64,000 nucleotides of DNA. It comes from Sphingomonas sp. PP-CE-3A-406. GTDB lineage: Bacteria; Pseudomonadota; Alphaproteobacteria; Sphingomonadales; Sphingomonadaceae. Below, one piece after another: positions 34,953 through 44,242 of this stretch. Made by a program: the position numbers and the translations under genes. A model generated the notes under the pieces. That model did no database searches and was not told the origin of the DNA. It saw only the letters and a program-made list of their open reading frames with translations. The DNA is taken from NCBI RefSeq assembly GCF_003688625.1, contig NZ_RCWY01000002.1, positions 372,001 through 436,000 of the forward strand, given 5' to 3'. The number at the start of each line of letters is the position of its first letter. Position 1 is the stretch's first letter.

Positions 34953-36386
34953 ATGACCCGCATTCCCCTGACCCTGTATAACAGCCTCACGCGCCAGCTC
35001 GAGACGTTCCAGCCGATCGACCCGACCGATGTCGGGCTCTACACCTGCGGGCCGACCGTCTATAATTACCAGCATATCGGCAACATGCGTGCCTTCCTGT
35101 TCGCCGACACGCTGGGCCGCGTGCTGCGGTGGAAGGGATGGCCGACGACTCACATCATCAACATCACCGATGTCGGGCACCTGACGTCCGACGCCGATGT
35201 CGGCGACGACAAGATGGAGAAGGCCGCCGCCGCACAAGGACGTTCGATCTGGGAGATCGCGGCCTATTATACCGACGTGTTCAAGCGCGATGTCGCGCGC
35301 CTCAACATCGTTTCGCCAGCACGCTGGGCGGTCGCGACGGATCATATCGCCGAGATGATCGCGTTCGCCGAACAGATCGCACCGAAGCACTGCTATATGC
35401 TCGACAGCGGGCTGTATTTCGATGTGGCGACGGTCCCGGACTATGGCCGCCTCGCACGTGCCGGGAACGACGACATCGAAAGCCGAATCGAACCCGTCGC
35501 CGGCAAGCGCAACCCGCAGGACTTCGCGATCTGGCGCACCTCGACTCCGGGCGAGAACCGCCAGATGGAATGGGATTCACCCTGGGGCCGCGGCGCGCCG
35601 GGCTGGCATCTCGAATGCTCGGTGATGAGCAAGCATTACCTCGGCGCGCATTTCGACATCCACACCGGCGGGATCGATCACCGCGAGATTCACCATCCCA
35701 ACGAGATCGCGCAGAACCAGGCGCATTGCGAGTGCGCCGATACCGGTGCGAGCGTCTGGATGCACAACAACTTCCTGGTTGAACGCGCGGGCAAGATGTC
35801 GAAGTCGACCGGCCAGTTCACGACGATGCAGACTATCATCGACCGCGGCTTCCACCCCCTCGCCTACCGGTTGATGTGCCTCCAGGCGCACTATCGCAGC
35901 GAGCTTGAGTTCTCCTGGGAGAACCTCGCGGCGGCAGCGATCCGCCTGAAGCGGATGGTGCAGGCGGTCGAGACATTGCGTGCCCGCGAGCCCGGCGGTC
36001 CGTCGGGCAGCGCGCATGCCTATGCCGATCGGCTGGAAGAGGCCGTGTCGGACGATCTCGCAACTCCTCGCGCGCTGCCGATCCTCGACGAACTGCTAGC
36101 GGACAAGCGAGTCGCGCCGGCGGACCGGATCGCCGCGCTGGACGATTTCGACGCCGTGCTGGGACTCGATCTCGCGACGATCAGCCGCGAGGACCTGCGG
36201 ATCCGCCCGGTAACGGCGGCAATCGACGAAGAGACCATTGCCGCGCAACTGTCGGATCGCCGCGACGCCCGCGCCGCGAAGGATTTCGGACGGTCGGATG
36301 CGATCCGCGACGAACTCGCCGCCGCCGGAGTCGAGGTGATGGACGGCGACCCGCTCGGCTGGGACTGGAAGATCGCGGTGGCGTAA
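34953..36386 (+). CDS. cysS: Cysteine--tRNA ligase
   Basis: The 477-residue class I synthetase has the zinc Cys and HIGH-like site TCGPTVYNYQHIGNMR near residues 25-40, WHLECSVMSKHYLG with further zinc ligands, GGIDHREIHHPNEIAQ, and the KMSKS loop AGKMSKSTGQF. A DALR-type helical domain closes the protein. ATG 34953 is favoured over 34857, which only adds antisense-like residues. Repeat family A follows the stop. Confidence 0.96.
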   Translation: MTRIPLTLYNSLTRQLETFQPIDPTDVGLYTCGPTVYNYQHIGNMRAFLFADTLGRVLRWKGWPTTHIINITDVGHLTSDADVGDDKMEKAAAAQGRSIWEIAAYYTDVFKRDVARLNIVSPARWAVATDHIAEMIAFAEQIAPKHCYMLDSGLYFDVATVPDYGRLARAGNDDIESRIEPVAGKRNPQDFAIWRTSTPGENRQMEWDSPWGRGAPGWHLECSVMSKHYLGAHFDIHTGGIDHREIHHPNEIAQNQAHCECADTGASVWMHNNFLVERAGKMSKSTGQFTTMQTIIDRGFHPLAYRLMCLQAHYRSELEFSWENLAAAAIRLKRMVQAVETLRAREPGGPSGSAHAYADRLEEAVSDDLATPRALPILDELLADKRVAPADRIAALDDFDAVLGLDLATISREDLRIRPVTAAIDEETIAAQLSDRRDARAAKDFGRSDAIRDELAAAGVEVMDGDPLGWDWKIAVA

Positions 36387-36397
36387 GCGTTTCGGTC

Positions 36398-36490
36398 GTC
36401 ATTCCCGCGGAGGCGGGAACCCATACTGGCAAGCCTCACGACTAGATCGCGTATCGTCAGCATATGGATCCCCGCCTGCGCGGGGATGAC
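36398..36490. repeat. Repeat element, family A copy 2
   Basis: A 93-bp element that matches the reverse complement of 30115-30208 throughout: same ends (GTCATTCCCGCGGAGGCGGG and GGATGAC) and a related middle (CATACTGGCAAGCCTC). It lies 11 bp after the cysS stop; the rest of the 211-bp gap to the next gene shows nothing. Confidence 0.85.
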
Positions 36491-36597
36491 GGATCATAAC
36501 GGGAGGATGGTAACACAGTGAAACACGCGGACCGATCCACCCCCTCGCTAGCCCCGGCACAACTTGACATGCCCCGCCGCGCGCCGATGCTCTGCAC

Positions 36598-37536
36598 ATG
36601 AAAGCCGTCCTCCCCGCCGCCGCCCGCCCGCTCCTCGAACCGCACCTCCCCGCGGACCTCGACATCGTCTGGTTCACCAAGCCCGCCGAGGCGAACGCAA
36701 TGATCGCCGATGCGGACATCGCCTGGGTCGACATGCAGCCGGCCGAGCTCGTCGCCGATGCGATCCGCCACGCCGGGCCGACCCTCAGATGGGTCTCGAC
36801 GATCTACGCCGGGCTCGACGCGTTCCCGCTCGGCACGCTGCGCGAGAACGGCGTCACGCTGACCAACGGTGCGGGCATCAACGCCGTCGCGGTCGCCGAA
36901 TACGCCGTGATGGCCGTGCTCGTCGCCGCCAAGCGCTTCGACACCGTCGTTCGCGCGCAGGACCGCCACGAATGGCTGAAGGACGCGCCCGGCAAGATCG
37001 AACTCGCCGGCACCAAGGCCCTCGTCATCGGCTACGGCACGATCGGCAAGATGATCGGCGATCGCCTGAGCGCGTTCGGCGTCGACGTCACCGGCGTCAC
37101 GCGCACCGGCCGCGGCGGCACGCTCACACCCGACGCGTGGCGCGATCGGCTCGGAGACTTCGACTGGATCATCCTGGCCGCCCCCTCGACCGGCGCCACG
37201 CACGCGATGATCGGCCGCGACGAACTCGCGGCGATGAAACCGTCCGCATGGCTGATCAATATCGCCCGCGGCGACATGATCGACGACGATGCGCTGATCG
37301 CCGCACTCACCGACGGCGGCATTGCCGGTGCGGTTCTCGACCCGACCAATCCCGAACCCCTGCCCCCCGAGCACCCGCTCTGGTCGACGCCCAACGCGAT
37401 CATCACGATGCATCTGTCCGGTCGCAGCCAGACAACGATGTTCGCGCGCGGCGCGACACTGTTTCTCGAAAACCTCGCTGCGTTCCTCGCCGGCCGCCCG
37501 ATGAAGAACGTCGCCGACCTCGACGCGGGTTATTGA
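36598..37536 (+). CDS. D-2-hydroxyacid dehydrogenase family protein
   Basis: The 312-residue protein has the D-isomer-specific dehydrogenase layout. The NAD-binding domain has [18 protein letters not shown] near residue 141. The catalytic Arg is in NIARGDMID, Glu in [12 protein letters not shown] and His in ITMHLSGR. It should reduce a 2-oxoacid with NAD(P)H, but the substrate cannot be read from sequence. It is upstream of the DAHP synthase gene with a 97-bp gap. Confidence 0.85.
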   Translation: MKAVLPAAARPLLEPHLPADLDIVWFTKPAEANAMIADADIAWVDMQPAELVADAIRHAGPTLRWVSTIYAGLDAFPLGTLRENGVTLTNGAGINAVAVAEYAVMAVLVAAKRFDTVVRAQDRHEWLKDAPGKIELAGTKALVIGYGTIGKMIGDRLSAFGVDVTGVTRTGRGGTLTPDAWRDRLGDFDWIILAAPSTGATHAMIGRDELAAMKPSAWLINIARGDMIDDDALIAALTDGGIAGAVLDPTNPEPLPPEHPLWSTPNAIITMHLSGRSQTTMFARGATLFLENLAAFLAGRPMKNVADLDAGY

Positions 37537-37633
37537 ACGAGCCGCCACACCCGCCCCAAAGCTTTACTTCATTGCGCGAAAAGGCATTTTCCCGCATGGC
37601 CAGCCCCACAATTCATCGATCGGACGACATGAT

Positions 37634-39007
37634 ATGGCCGCGAACTGGGCCCCCGACAGCTGGACGCGTCACGAAGCACGACAGCTCCCCACCTATCCCG
37701 ACGCCGCAGCGCTGACCGCCGCGACCGACCAGCTGGCCACGTTTCCGCCGCTCGTCTTCGCCGGCGAAGCGCGCAACCTGACCGCGCAGCTCGCCGAAGT
37801 CGCCGCCGGCAAGGCATTCCTGCTCCAGGGTGGCGACTGCGCCGAGAGCTTCGCGGAGCATAGCGCGAACAACATCCGCGACACGTTCCGCGTCATCCTC
37901 CAGATGGCCGTCGTGCTCACCTACGCGTCGAAGCTGCCGGTCGTGAAGCTCGGCCGCATGGCGGGTCAGTTCGCCAAGCCGCGCTCGACCGACACCGAGA
38001 CGATCGGCGGCGTCGAGCTGCCGTCGTACCGCGGCGACAACGTCAACGACATCGCCTTCACCGCGGAATCGCGTGCGCCAGATCCGCAGCGGATGATCCG
38101 CGCCTATTCGCAGTCGGCGGCGACGCTCAACCTGCTCCGCGCCTTTGCGCAAGGCGGCTACGCGAACCTGCATCAGGTCCACCGCTGGACCCACGACTTC
38201 ATGGGTCGCAGCCCTTGGTCGAGGAAATACGCCGAGACCGCTGACCGGATCGGCGAGGCGCTCGAGTTCATGGCCGCCTGCGGGATCGATCCCGAGACCG
38301 TGCCGCAGCTCGCGCAGACGCATTTCTACACCAGCCACGAGGCGTTGCTGCTCCAGTACGAGCAGGCACTGACCCGGCAGGATTCGCTGACCGGCGACTG
38401 GTACGACACCAGCGCGCACTTCCTGTGGATCGGCGATCGCACGCGTTTCGAGGGCTCCAGCCACGTCGAATACCTGCGCGGCATCGGCAACCCGATCGGC
38501 ATCAAGTGCGGCCCGAGTCTTGAGCCCGATGCGTTGCTGCGGATGCTCGACACGCTCAACCCCGGCCGCATCCCTGGCCGGATGACGCTGATCACGCGCT
38601 ATGGCTATGACAAGATCGAGGCGAACCTGCCCCGTCTGGTCCGTGCCGTCACGCGCGAGGGCCATCCGGTGGTGTGGAGCTGCGACCCGATGCACGGCAA
38701 CGTCGTCAAGGCCGCCAATGGCTACAAGACGCGGCCGTTCGATCGCATTCTCGCAGAAGTCCGCGGCTTTTTCGCGGTCCACCGCGCGGAAGGCACGCAC
38801 GCCGGCGGCATCCATGCCGAGATGACCGGGCAGAACGTGACCGAATGCACCGGCGGCGCGATCGACGTGACCGAGCAGTCGCTAGCCGACCGCTATCACA
38901 CCCATTGCGACCCCCGCCTCAACGCCAGCCAGAGCCTGGAGCTGGCCTTCCTACTGGCCGAGATGCTCAACGAGGAAATGGCCGAGCGCAAGAAGGCCGC
39001 TGCCTGA
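37634..39007 (+). CDS. aroG: Class II 3-deoxy-7-phosphoheptulonate synthase
   Basis: The 457-residue enzyme belongs to the plant-like class II DAHP synthases, the first step of the shikimate pathway (PEP plus erythrose 4-phosphate). Motifs include [15 protein letters not shown] near 62, [50 protein letters not shown] and [18 protein letters not shown]. The N-terminal region before residue 40 matches the class II start WxPDSWR. It precedes tRNA-Glu on the same strand. Confidence 0.94.
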   Translation: MAANWAPDSWTRHEARQLPTYPDAAALTAATDQLATFPPLVFAGEARNLTAQLAEVAAGKAFLLQGGDCAESFAEHSANNIRDTFRVILQMAVVLTYASKLPVVKLGRMAGQFAKPRSTDTETIGGVELPSYRGDNVNDIAFTAESRAPDPQRMIRAYSQSAATLNLLRAFAQGGYANLHQVHRWTHDFMGRSPWSRKYAETADRIGEALEFMAACGIDPETVPQLAQTHFYTSHEALLLQYEQALTRQDSLTGDWYDTSAHFLWIGDRTRFEGSSHVEYLRGIGNPIGIKCGPSLEPDALLRMLDTLNPGRIPGRMTLITRYGYDKIEANLPRLVRAVTREGHPVVWSCDPMHGNVVKAANGYKTRPFDRILAEVRGFFAVHRAEGTHAGGIHAEMTGQNVTECTGGAIDVTEQSLADRYHTHCDPRLNASQSLELAFLLAEMLNEEMAERKKAAA

Positions 39008-39062
39008 TAAAACGGGTGTGTAACAAAACAGGTGGGCGTCGCACGAAAAGTCGGCAGGTGTC

Positions 39063-39091
39063 TTGACGCCTGCCGCCCCATTCCGTAGACG
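39063..39091 (+). promoter_or_regulatory. Promoter of tRNA-Glu
   Basis: TTGACG (39063-39068) and TAGACG (39086-39091) are spaced 17 bp, with the tRNA 5' end 16 bp after the -10 box. This is a good match to sigma-70 promoters of stable RNA genes in alphaproteobacteria. Confidence 0.65.
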
Positions 39092-39106
39092 CCCGCATCT
39101 GCTAAC

Positions 39107-39181
39107 GGCCCCTTCGTCTAGCGGTTAGGACGACGCCCTCTCACGGCGTAAGCACGAGTTCGATTCTCGTAGGGGTCACCA
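39107..39181 (+). tRNA. tRNA-Glu (anticodon CTC)
   Basis: A 75-nt tRNA with CCA encoded: acceptor GGCCCCT pairs with AGGGGTC, D arm TCGTCTAGCGGTTAGGA, anticodon loop CTCTCAC between stem halves ACGCC and GGCGT giving anticodon CTC, and T arm GAGTTCGATTCTC. It decodes GAG glutamate codons. Confidence 0.95.
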
Positions 39182-39320
39182 GCTGTTCTTGAGAACACGT
39201 AGCGCTGGAATATGCGCCATCGTTCAACATCCCAAAGTATATAATTAGCGGGCCAAGACTTCCGCAGCATAACGCATGCCGGTCCGCCTATTTTCCGGTC
39301 AGCTGCGTAACCCACCATCG

Positions 39321-41000
39321 CTAGGCGTTCAATTTTTTCTGGCGAACCGCATGATCCGCAGCGCGGGCGGTCAGCGCCATGAACGTCAGCGACGGGTTCA
39401 CACAGGCGATCGAGGCCATCTGTGCCCCGTCGGTCACATAGAGGTTTGACGCGGCGTGTGCCTGGCTCCATTCGTTGAGCACCGAGGTGCGCGGGTCTCG
39501 ACCCATGCGGGCGCCACCCATCTCGTGGATCGCGTCGCCGGGGACGTGCTCGCTTTCCGAACTCTTGACGTTGGTCAGGCCCGCCGCCTTCAGCATCGCC
39601 TCGCCCTGCGTCCGTGCGTCGGTCATCATCTTCAGTTCGTTCTCGCGGAAGCGGACGTCGAAGCGCATCAGGGGGACGCCGTACCGGTCGACCTTGTTCG
39701 CATGCAGCGAAACCTTGTTGTCGGCATAGGGCAGACATTCGCCGAACGCGCCCATGCTGAACCGCCACGGCGCGTATTTGCGCATGCCCTGTTTCATAGA
39801 TGCGCCAAAGCCGACCGGCGCGGCGGGGTTGCGATAGGCGCTGCCCTGATAACCATAGCCACGCTTGAAGCCGACACCCTCGTCGCCGCCGATATTGCGA
39901 AAGCGGGGCACGTAGACGCCGCCCGGACGGCGACCGAATTCGATGAACTCCTCCATGCCGGGGATGTCGCCCTCGATCCCGACGCGGAAGATGTGGTCCA
40001 TCACATAGCGCCCGAGCGTGCCGCTATCGTCGAAATAGCTGCGGTCGCTGCCCGGCGCGCGCGAGTTGAGCAGGATCTGCGTGGATGCGATCGCCGAGGC
40101 GCAGAGGAAGACAAGATCGGCGTTGGCCGTCTCCGCCTGGCCGGTCTTCGCATCGATGTAGCGGACGCCGGTAACCTTTTTCCGCGCCGCGTCGTAGACA
40201 AGGTTGGTGACGACCGAGTCCGATTTGAGCGTCAACCGTCCGGTAGCGCGTGCGGCCGGCAACGTCACTGCCTGGGTCGAGAAATAGGCGCCGAACGAAC
40301 AGCCATTGCCGCACTGGTTGCGGAACTGGCACTTGGTCCGGTTCTGGTCGGGCTTGTCCTCGGTCATGTTGGACAGCCGCGTGTTGATCAGCTTCCGGCC
40401 CGGGAATTTGGTTTCGAGACCTTGCTTCAGCCATTTCTCGGCGACGTTCATCGGCATCGGCGGCTGAAATTCGCTGTCGGGGAGATGCGCGAGGTTCTCG
40501 CGCGAGCCCGATACGCCGATGTATTTCTCGACATAGCTGTACCACGGCGCGACATCGTCATAGCGGATCGGCCAATCGCCATCGATGCCGTCGCGCTTGT
40601 TTGCCTCGAAATCCTCAGGGCTCCAGCGGAAGCACCAGCGGCCCCAGATCAGCGACTTGCCGCCGACCGCGCCCGGCCGGATCCAGTAGAACTTGCTGCC
40701 TTCGTCATAAGCATAAGGGTTCAGCCGGTCGTCATTGTGGAACTCGCGGTTGCTGGGCTGGACATAGCCATGCTTGCCGATGAAATAATCGCTCTCCATC
40801 AACGCCTTGGGCATGATGTTGCGCGCGGGCACCTCGTAGGCGGGCTTGCCGTCATAGGTGTAGCCCTCGCCATGCTCTACCATCTTGCCTCGGTCGAGCA
40901 TCAGGACGCGCAGGCCCTTCTCGGTCAATTCCTTGGCGGCAAAGCCACCACTTACGCCAGACCCTATGACGATCGCGTCGAACCTGTTGGTCTCGGCCAT
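39321..41000 (-). CDS. GMC-family oxidoreductase (putative glycoside 3-dehydrogenase large subunit)
   Basis: The 559-residue flavoprotein has the Rossmann FAD site AIVIGSGVSGGFAAKEL at 10-26, VLMLDRG, GAVGGKSLIWGRW near 110, and the C-terminal GMC_oxred_C region with HEMGGARMGRDP and the GAQMASIACVNPSLTF loop with ADH at the end. It has no signal peptide, yet its partner subunit gene (41898-42479) has a Tat-type signal, so it may be exported as a folded complex, as in gluconate 2-dehydrogenase and Caulobacter LacABC. A Cys-rich CQFRNQCGNGCSFGAYF segment is typical of these dehydrogenases. It is the last gene of the operon, 67 bp after the preceding one, with its own GGAGAGG site. Confidence 0.85.
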   Translation of the reverse strand: MAETNRFDAIVIGSGVSGGFAAKELTEKGLRVLMLDRGKMVEHGEGYTYDGKPAYEVPARNIMPKALMESDYFIGKHGYVQPSNREFHNDDRLNPYAYDEGSKFYWIRPGAVGGKSLIWGRWCFRWSPEDFEANKRDGIDGDWPIRYDDVAPWYSYVEKYIGVSGSRENLAHLPDSEFQPPMPMNVAEKWLKQGLETKFPGRKLINTRLSNMTEDKPDQNRTKCQFRNQCGNGCSFGAYFSTQAVTLPAARATGRLTLKSDSVVTNLVYDAARKKVTGVRYIDAKTGQAETANADLVFLCASAIASTQILLNSRAPGSDRSYFDDSGTLGRYVMDHIFRVGIEGDIPGMEEFIEFGRRPGGVYVPRFRNIGGDEGVGFKRGYGYQGSAYRNPAAPVGFGASMKQGMRKYAPWRFSMGAFGECLPYADNKVSLHANKVDRYGVPLMRFDVRFRENELKMMTDARTQGEAMLKAAGLTNVKSSESEHVPGDAIHEMGGARMGRDPRTSVLNEWSQAHAASNLYVTDGAQMASIACVNPSLTFMALTARAADHAVRQKKLNA

Positions 41001-41067
41001 GATCTTCCTCTCCTACTACTTAGAAACGCACCCAATTAGAAACGCTGCCGGTCAGAAGCGCGGTCGG

Positions 41068-41901
41068 TCAGAAACGAAGCGCGCGCAACGTCCGGAAACT
41101 CGTGGTGATGTCGGGCAGATAGGGCGCGGGGGCCTCGTCGTTCTCGACGTAGAAATGCCGGACGCCGGCGCTGCCCTTCAGCTTGAACAGCGCGGCAAAA
41201 TCGATCGTGCCCTGCCCGACCGCGGTCATGCTCCGATCGGGACGCATGTCCTTGACGTGGTAGGCGTAGATCCGCTGCGACAAGCGCTCGATCAGAGTCG
41301 CCAGGTTTTCACCAGCGTGCAGCGCCCAGTAGAGATCGAGCTCGAGCTTCACGAGCGTGGGGTCGGTTTCCTTGAGCAGCCGATCGTAGAGGCTGACGCC
41401 GCCCGGCTTGGTGGTGAACTCGAAATCGTGGTTGTGATAGGCGAAACCCAGCCCGGCCTTCTTCAGGTCGGTCGCGAACCGGTTGAAGTTCGGCAGCGCC
41501 GCGGTCCAGCCCGCCTCGTTACGATGCTCGTCGGTCATGTACGGCAGCACGACCGTGGTGGCGCCGAGCGTCTTGGCCATCGTCACCGACTGGTCGAACC
41601 GCTGGAGCAGCGCGTCATAGCCGATATGCACCGACGGCGCGGTCAGGCCGAGCTTGTCCATCGTCCGGCGCAGCATCGCGTGATCCATGCCGTCATAGCC
41701 GCCACCGCCGAACTCGACCTCGCGGTAGCCGATCTTGGCAACCTGCCCGAGTGTACCGACGGGGTCCTTCGAGAAGATGTCGCGGATCGTGTAGAGTTGC
41801 AGGCCGATCGCCTTCAACTGTGCCGCGGAGGCGGTCGGCACGAATGCGAGCGCGGCGACCGCGCCGGAGCCGGCAAGCAGGTTTCTACGGCTGAGGATCA
41901 T
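41068..41901 (-). CDS. Sugar phosphate isomerase/epimerase-like TIM barrel, Tat-type signal
   Basis: The 277-residue protein starts with a twin-arginine type leader (ILSRRNLLAGSGAVAALAFV, cleavage near ASAA), so it is probably periplasmic. The AP-endonuclease-2-like TIM barrel follows: IGLQLYTIRDIF, IGYREVEFGGGGYDG, LGFAYHNHDFEF, VKLELDLYWALHAGE and YAYHVKDMRP, with metal-ligand Glu, His and Asp residues. Such proteins isomerise or epimerise keto-sugars and also act as 3-keto-glycoside lyases. It overlaps the preceding gene by ATGA and precedes the GMC oxidoreductase. Confidence 0.8.
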   Translation of the reverse strand: MILSRRNLLAGSGAVAALAFVPTASAAQLKAIGLQLYTIRDIFSKDPVGTLGQVAKIGYREVEFGGGGYDGMDHAMLRRTMDKLGLTAPSVHIGYDALLQRFDQSVTMAKTLGATTVVLPYMTDEHRNEAGWTAALPNFNRFATDLKKAGLGFAYHNHDFEFTTKPGGVSLYDRLLKETDPTLVKLELDLYWALHAGENLATLIERLSQRIYAYHVKDMRPDRSMTAVGQGTIDFAALFKLKGSAGVRHFYVENDEAPAPYLPDITTSFRTLRALRF

Positions 41902-42479
41902 GCGGAATACACCTTGTTGACCTGAGAATAGGGGAATGCGCCGTTATACTCGCCCGGCACCGGCAGATATTCGCGCTCCTGCGTCATGCCGATTTCCGAC
42001 GTGTAGTAACCGGTGATGACGAGCTGGCGGAACGCCTCGAAGAAGACGCCGCCGGACGGGATCTGGTCGTTCATCGCCAGCGTGAGGAGCGCGTCGTGCT
42101 GTGCCGCAGTCGCCTTGGCGGCGGGGACCCTGTACTCCTTGAGGCTGCGCGCCTCGATCGCGTCGAGCCCGGCAAGGATCGGGACGCGGTCGACGGGTGC
42201 GGCCCAGTCGGCGAGCAGCTTTTCGATATAGGCCGGGACCCCTGCGGCGATCGCCCCTGGCGTATCGGTGGTCGGCAGCACGCGTTCGCTGAGCGCGGTC
42301 ATGAGTGCGCGCTGGGGGGCGGTGAAGACCGCGGCGCTGGGCGGGCCTTCGCTGATGACAGGGATGCCGGCCGCGGCGCCCGGTGTTGCCGCGATCCCGG
42401 CGGCGCGTGCGATCGGCGCATACAAAGCCGTGCCGAACATTGCGACGACGCCAGCGAGGGCAGTTCTGCGGTCGATCAT
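41898..42479 (-). CDS. Gluconate 2-dehydrogenase subunit 3 family protein, Tat-type signal
   Basis: This 193-residue protein has a twin-arginine-like leader (MIDRRTALAGVVAMFGTALY, cleavage near ARAAG), then a helical region with LMTALSERVLPTTDTPGAIAAGVP, the typical start of the subunit 3 family, and GVFFEAFRQLVITGYYTSEIG, where the TGYYTS motif is characteristic. In characterised relatives this small subunit accompanies the GMC flavoprotein and carries its export signal. Both neighbours overlap by ATGA. I infer that it forms the dehydrogenase with the GMC protein (39321-41000) and the cytochrome c (44243-44629). Confidence 0.85.
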   Translation of the reverse strand: MIDRRTALAGVVAMFGTALYAPIARAAGIAATPGAAAGIPVISEGPPSAAVFTAPQRALMTALSERVLPTTDTPGAIAAGVPAYIEKLLADWAAPVDRVPILAGLDAIEARSLKEYRVPAAKATAAQHDALLTLAMNDQIPSGGVFFEAFRQLVITGYYTSEIGMTQEREYLPVPGEYNGAFPYSQVNKVYSA

Positions 42480-43309
42480 TTACCGTCCTTTCCAAGGTCC
42501 TGCGCGATCGCCGCTTCGGTCAGCGGGCGGACCCAGATGTTGCGGAACGACACCGGTGAATCGTGATCCTGGAGCTGGATCGGTGCGGCATCGGCGTGCG
42601 CGGTGTAGCTGGCCACCTTGCGCCAGATCGTGGTGCCGAGCATCGCCTGGTGATTCTGGACGAGCACGCCGTTGAGCAACGCGGTGACGTAAGCAGGGCG
42701 GAGCAGGCTGCCGTCGGCGGCGAAGCGGGGCCGCTCGAACACGATGTCGTAGGTCTGCCACTCGCCGGGACGCCGCGCGGCGTTCACCAGTGGCGGCTTC
42801 CAGCCATAGACCGCGCCGACGGTGCCATCGGCGTAGGTCGGATTCTGCGAGCCATCGAGGATCTGCAGTTCGTAGCGCTGCATGAACCAGATGCCGCTGT
42901 TGCCGCGATCCTGCGAGCTTTTCGTCGGCGGGTTGGGCGAGCGGAATTCGAGGTGCATCTGCACGTCGCCAAAACTCTGCTTCGAGACGAGGTTGTTCTC
43001 GCCGCCGCTTTTCGCGCGCGAGGGGATCGTCAGCGCACCGTTTGCGATCGGCCATGCGATGCGATCGGGCTTCCACGCGTCGAGCGAGCGGCCGTCGAAC
43101 AGCACGACCGCGTCGGCGGGCGCACCGCCGGGGGTGGCGGCCGGCGCGACCACGGTCGGTGCGGGGCGGTCGGCGTCGTGGACGCGCCACTGGCCGCCGG
43201 GCAGCATCGGCGTGTCCTTGAAGCCGGGCTTGTCCTGTGCCGCGACCGGCCCCGCCAGCGCCACGATGATGCTCGCCAATAGCACCGTCTTCATCCCCAT
43301 CCCCTTCAT
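42476..43309 (-). CDS. DUF1080 (3-keto-disaccharide hydrolase-like) secreted protein
   Basis: The 277-residue protein has a Sec signal (MKTVLLASIIVALAGPVAAQ) and a concanavalin-like DUF1080 fold: VVLFDGRSLDAWK near residue 67, NNLVSKQSFGDVQMHLEFRS, GNSGIWFMQRYELQILDG, and SYTAHADAAPIQLQDHDSPVSFRNIWVRPL. Members of this family have been shown to hydrolyse 3-keto-glycosides. ATG 43309 makes an ATGA overlap with the gene upstream; ATGs at 43300 and 43294 are also possible and would begin nearer the signal peptide. It probably acts in the periplasm on the product of the GMC enzyme. Confidence 0.85.
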   Translation of the reverse strand: MKGMGMKTVLLASIIVALAGPVAAQDKPGFKDTPMLPGGQWRVHDADRPAPTVVAPAATPGGAPADAVVLFDGRSLDAWKPDRIAWPIANGALTIPSRAKSGGENNLVSKQSFGDVQMHLEFRSPNPPTKSSQDRGNSGIWFMQRYELQILDGSQNPTYADGTVGAVYGWKPPLVNAARRPGEWQTYDIVFERPRFAADGSLLRPAYVTALLNGVLVQNHQAMLGTTIWRKVASYTAHADAAPIQLQDHDSPVSFRNIWVRPLTEAAIAQDLGKDGK

Positions 43310-44229
43310 GCTGCGTCGATCTCGCGATAGGCAGCGATCAGGCGATCTTCGCCTGCGCGGCCTGCGATCGAATTGCCGTGTTCCATGCCGATCACGCCGG
43401 TGTAGCGTTGCGCCTTCAGCCACTTCACGACCGAGGCGAAGTTGATCTCGCCAGTCGAGGGCTCGTTGCGGCCCGGATTGTCGCCGAACTGGATATAGCC
43501 GATCTCGCTCCAGCAGGTCGCCAGCGTCGGGATCAGATTCCCCGACTGGATCTGCTCGTGATACAGGTCGGCGAGAATCTTCACCGCCGGGCTGTTGGCG
43601 CCGCGCGAGACCGCATAGCCCTGCGAGATCGTCTGCATGTAGACGCCGGGATGGTTGGTCCGCGTGTTGAGCGGCTCCATCACCATCGCCACGCCCGATG
43701 GCGCGACGATATCGCCCGCGCGGCGCATCACGTCGATGACGCGGGCGGTCTGGATATCCACCGGAACCTTCGGGTCCATGAACCCGGTGACGACGGTCAT
43801 CCGCGTCGCATTCAGCCGCTTGGCGACGTCGAGCGACGCGCGGATGTCGGTGAGAAACGCCTCGCGCTCGGCGCCGTCATTGGCGCCGAGCAACGGCCGC
43901 GACTGGGACCATTTGGGCATGCTGGCGACGAACACGCCCATCGTCATGCCGCGCTGCGCCAGCGCCTTGGCCATCTGCTCCTGCTCGGCCACCGACCGCG
44001 TCGCCGCCTCGTTGTCCTCCCAAGCGGTGAAGCCCTGATCGGCGGCGTAGGCGATCTGCTCGATCCGTCCGCCGCGGCTGGCGAAGCTGCCCTCGTGGGG
44101 GGCGTAGCCGAGCGAAAAGCGCGCGGCGTTCGAGCTGCGGCGTTGCCCGGCGGCCATGCCGGGGACAAGCGATGCGGCGGCGCCTGCCGCGAGCCCAGCC
44201 CCGAGCAGATTTCTGCGGGAGAGCGTCAT
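43306..44229 (-). CDS. Hydroxypyruvate isomerase-like TIM barrel, Tat-type signal
   Basis: The 307-residue protein begins MTLSRRNLLGAGLAAGAAAS, a clear twin-arginine leader ending near AAGQ, so it should be exported folded. The TIM barrel carries FTAWEDNEAATRS, MTVVTGFMDPKVP, GVAMVMEPLNTRTNHPG, KILADLYHEQIQSG, IQFGDNPGRNEPSTGEINF and IGMEHGNS, matching the hydroxypyruvate isomerase branch with its metal-binding Glu, Asp and His residues. ATG 44229 was chosen because it gives the leader directly. It starts 13 bp after the cytochrome c gene and overlaps the DUF1080 gene by ATGA. Confidence 0.8.
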   Translation of the reverse strand: MTLSRRNLLGAGLAAGAAASLVPGMAAGQRRSSNAARFSLGYAPHEGSFASRGGRIEQIAYAADQGFTAWEDNEAATRSVAEQEQMAKALAQRGMTMGVFVASMPKWSQSRPLLGANDGAEREAFLTDIRASLDVAKRLNATRMTVVTGFMDPKVPVDIQTARVIDVMRRAGDIVAPSGVAMVMEPLNTRTNHPGVYMQTISQGYAVSRGANSPAVKILADLYHEQIQSGNLIPTLATCWSEIGYIQFGDNPGRNEPSTGEINFASVVKWLKAQRYTGVIGMEHGNSIAGRAGEDRLIAAYREIDAA

Positions 44230-44242
44230 GCGACTATCACCA

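Noticed and set aside
39182..39320. Integration site of an island at tRNA-Glu
   Set aside because: The sugar operon starts just after tRNA-Glu, but I find no integrase and no repeat of the tRNA 3' end downstream within the window.
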